Shown one piece after another: positions 63,165 to 64,000 of a DNA stretch of 64,000 nucleotides. The DNA comes from Argyresthia goedartella (Eukaryota > Arthropoda > Insecta > Lepidoptera > Argyresthiidae): positions 25,962,501-26,026,500 of the forward strand of contig OX463824.1 in NCBI GenBank assembly GCA_949825045.1, written 5' to 3'. Under the pieces are notes generated by a model. That model searched no databases and was not told the DNA's origin. It saw only the letters and a program-made list of their open reading frames with translations. Both the position numbers and the translations under genes were made by a program. Positions within the stretch are counted from its first letter, which is position 1; every line of letters begins with the position of its first letter.

Positions 63165-63240
63165 AGAACTGGAACTCGAACCTGCATCTCCTGCATGAGA
63201 AGCAAGCGTGAAACTCACTAGACCCCGGAGCTCTTCGACT
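63165..63240 (-). repeat. tRNA-derived SINE head, third family (SINE-C)
   Basis: The minus strand reads GGGGTCTAGTGAGTTTCACG, then CTTCTCATGCAGGAGATGCA and GGTTCGAGTTCC. This has a box A-like region and a perfect box B-type element (GGTTCGAGTTCC) but is not one of the other two SINE families. It could also be a decayed tRNA pseudogene. Confidence 0.5.
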
Positions 63241-63359
63241 GTATTCCAGATACGCAATCGACCAGAACACAATTTTCTGGTCTTTAGCGAATATTTTATT
63301 AATTAACGCATAACCAGAAACGCGAATGACCGGCATAAAAACTTCTGGTACTTTGCCTA

Positions 63360-63572
63360 TAATTTACTTCTCTGTAAATATATATTAACATTTATATACA
63401 GGCAAATACATTGCTTCTGGCCCCACACTAGGTAAAACCCTGTATCGTGATAGCCAGAAACACCGAAATCACATACATTTAACATGCAAGACCTGGGGAT
63501 TTTTTTATTTATCCACAGCCGGGGATCGAACGCGGGACCTCTCATAGTGCCACTACCGCAAAGGCCGTTTAC
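63360..63572 (-). repeat. SINE-A, near full length
   Basis: On the minus strand: a degraded head (GCCTTTGCGGTAGTGGCACT), box B in GGTCCCGCGTTCGATCCCC, CCCAGGTCTTGCATGTTAAA, GGTTTTACCTAGTGTGGGGC, CAGAAGCAATGTATTTGCCT and a TGTATATAAATG tail. Confidence 0.78.
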
Positions 63573-64000
63573 CATAAAATAACTTATGCGTCACGCCATT
63601 TCCGATAAGGCGTGGCAGAGACAGCGTGTTTTATACGAATGTGAATGAAATTGAGTTAGCGTGGATTTGCCGCCAAATCCCTGCGCGATACCATCGCAAA
63701 ATGTATGCACCTTGGCTCGCAGCTTGCTTAAGAGACAATGGTCCGATTCATCTTGTTTTTTACGGCAGTCAGAAGACAATCAGATAATTGGACAGGTGCG
63801 CTGAAGTCCAAAGTAAGCTGTGGATGGGTATCAATGTTCTACGATGTCGAGTTAAACTTGTATTGTATATGAATTAATTTCAATTCTGATCTGATCTAGG
63901 TCTGAGAAGGACTTGTGTATTTCGCCTGTTCCCCGCTGGGATGTGAAATATAAAGTTGCTCTGATCAATTGGGTTGCGGTTGGGGCCGTGTTTCCCCAAC
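63573..64000. other. No gene; end of window
   Basis: No coding region recognised. AAAGTTGCTCTGATCAATTG at 63951-63970 matches the inner arm of the fold-back at 20200-20390, so another copy of that element may begin here and run out of the window. Confidence 0.35.

Overview
This window looks like a piece of an insect nuclear genome, most likely a moth or butterfly, and it is built almost entirely of transposable elements. The pointers to Lepidoptera are the several tRNA-derived SINE families, the RTE-type tails carrying the moth-typical 'CCCAACAGTGGGA' signature, CR1/Jockey-group LINEs with microsatellite tails, a DD37D (maT) transposon and a BEL/Pao element. I found no host gene that I can name and no tRNA or rRNA gene; two or three short exon-like or eroded reading frames remain unexplained.

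Layout. 1-6960: A+T-rich sequence with one copy of a dispersed repeat (1708-1870), a SINE split by a LINE tail (3240-4072), a decayed mariner (4451-5656) and SINE pieces. 6965-16976: a complete BEL/Pao retrotransposon on the minus strand, with 938-bp LTRs and a TCAGT target duplication. Its integrase is split by a DD37D transposon (8685-9992) and its gag by a LINE tail (13971-14144). 17-28.4 kb: a graveyard of LINE tails, an RTE remnant, a TTAA-flanked MITE, fold-back elements, a decayed DDE transposase and SINEs. 28.9-46.8 kb: four LINEs back to back. A truncated one on minus (28873-30613) is followed by a nearly full-length one on minus (about 30680-35349) with a PHD/coiled-coil/FP-like ORF1. 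Next is one on plus (about 37066-41944) with an intact 955-residue endonuclease-reverse transcriptase. A truncated plus element (about 42025-43316) then abuts an old minus element (43317-46770). 47.4-50.5 kb: an unrecognised eroded frame split by a 410-bp hAT MITE, a near-perfect hairpin, SINEs and a DIRS-like RT/RNase H remnant. 50491-61130: a young Ty3/Gypsy element on minus with 2,204-bp LTRs, inserted in a SINE (GTGT duplication) and itself carrying about 1 kb of foreign sequence between protease and reverse transcriptase. 61.1-64 kb: fold-back repeats, the second copy of the 1.7-kb repeat, and SINEs.

How the parts relate. The nesting gives a relative history: SINE, then Gypsy into the SINE; BEL/Pao, with a transposon and a LINE tail inside it; LINE into SINE. 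The SINEs carry pol III box A/B heads and depend on LINE machinery in trans.

The observation I rate highest is that in two different LINEs (37435-38505 plus; 33825-34409 minus) the whole interval between ORF1 and ORF2 is one open, hydrophobic reading frame that touches or overlaps both neighbours. This may be an undescribed third ORF, or a G-poor spacer that happens to lack stops. The second observation is that the BEL/Pao LTRs are almost identical although the body between them is heavily broken, which suggests the copy moved as an already defective element.
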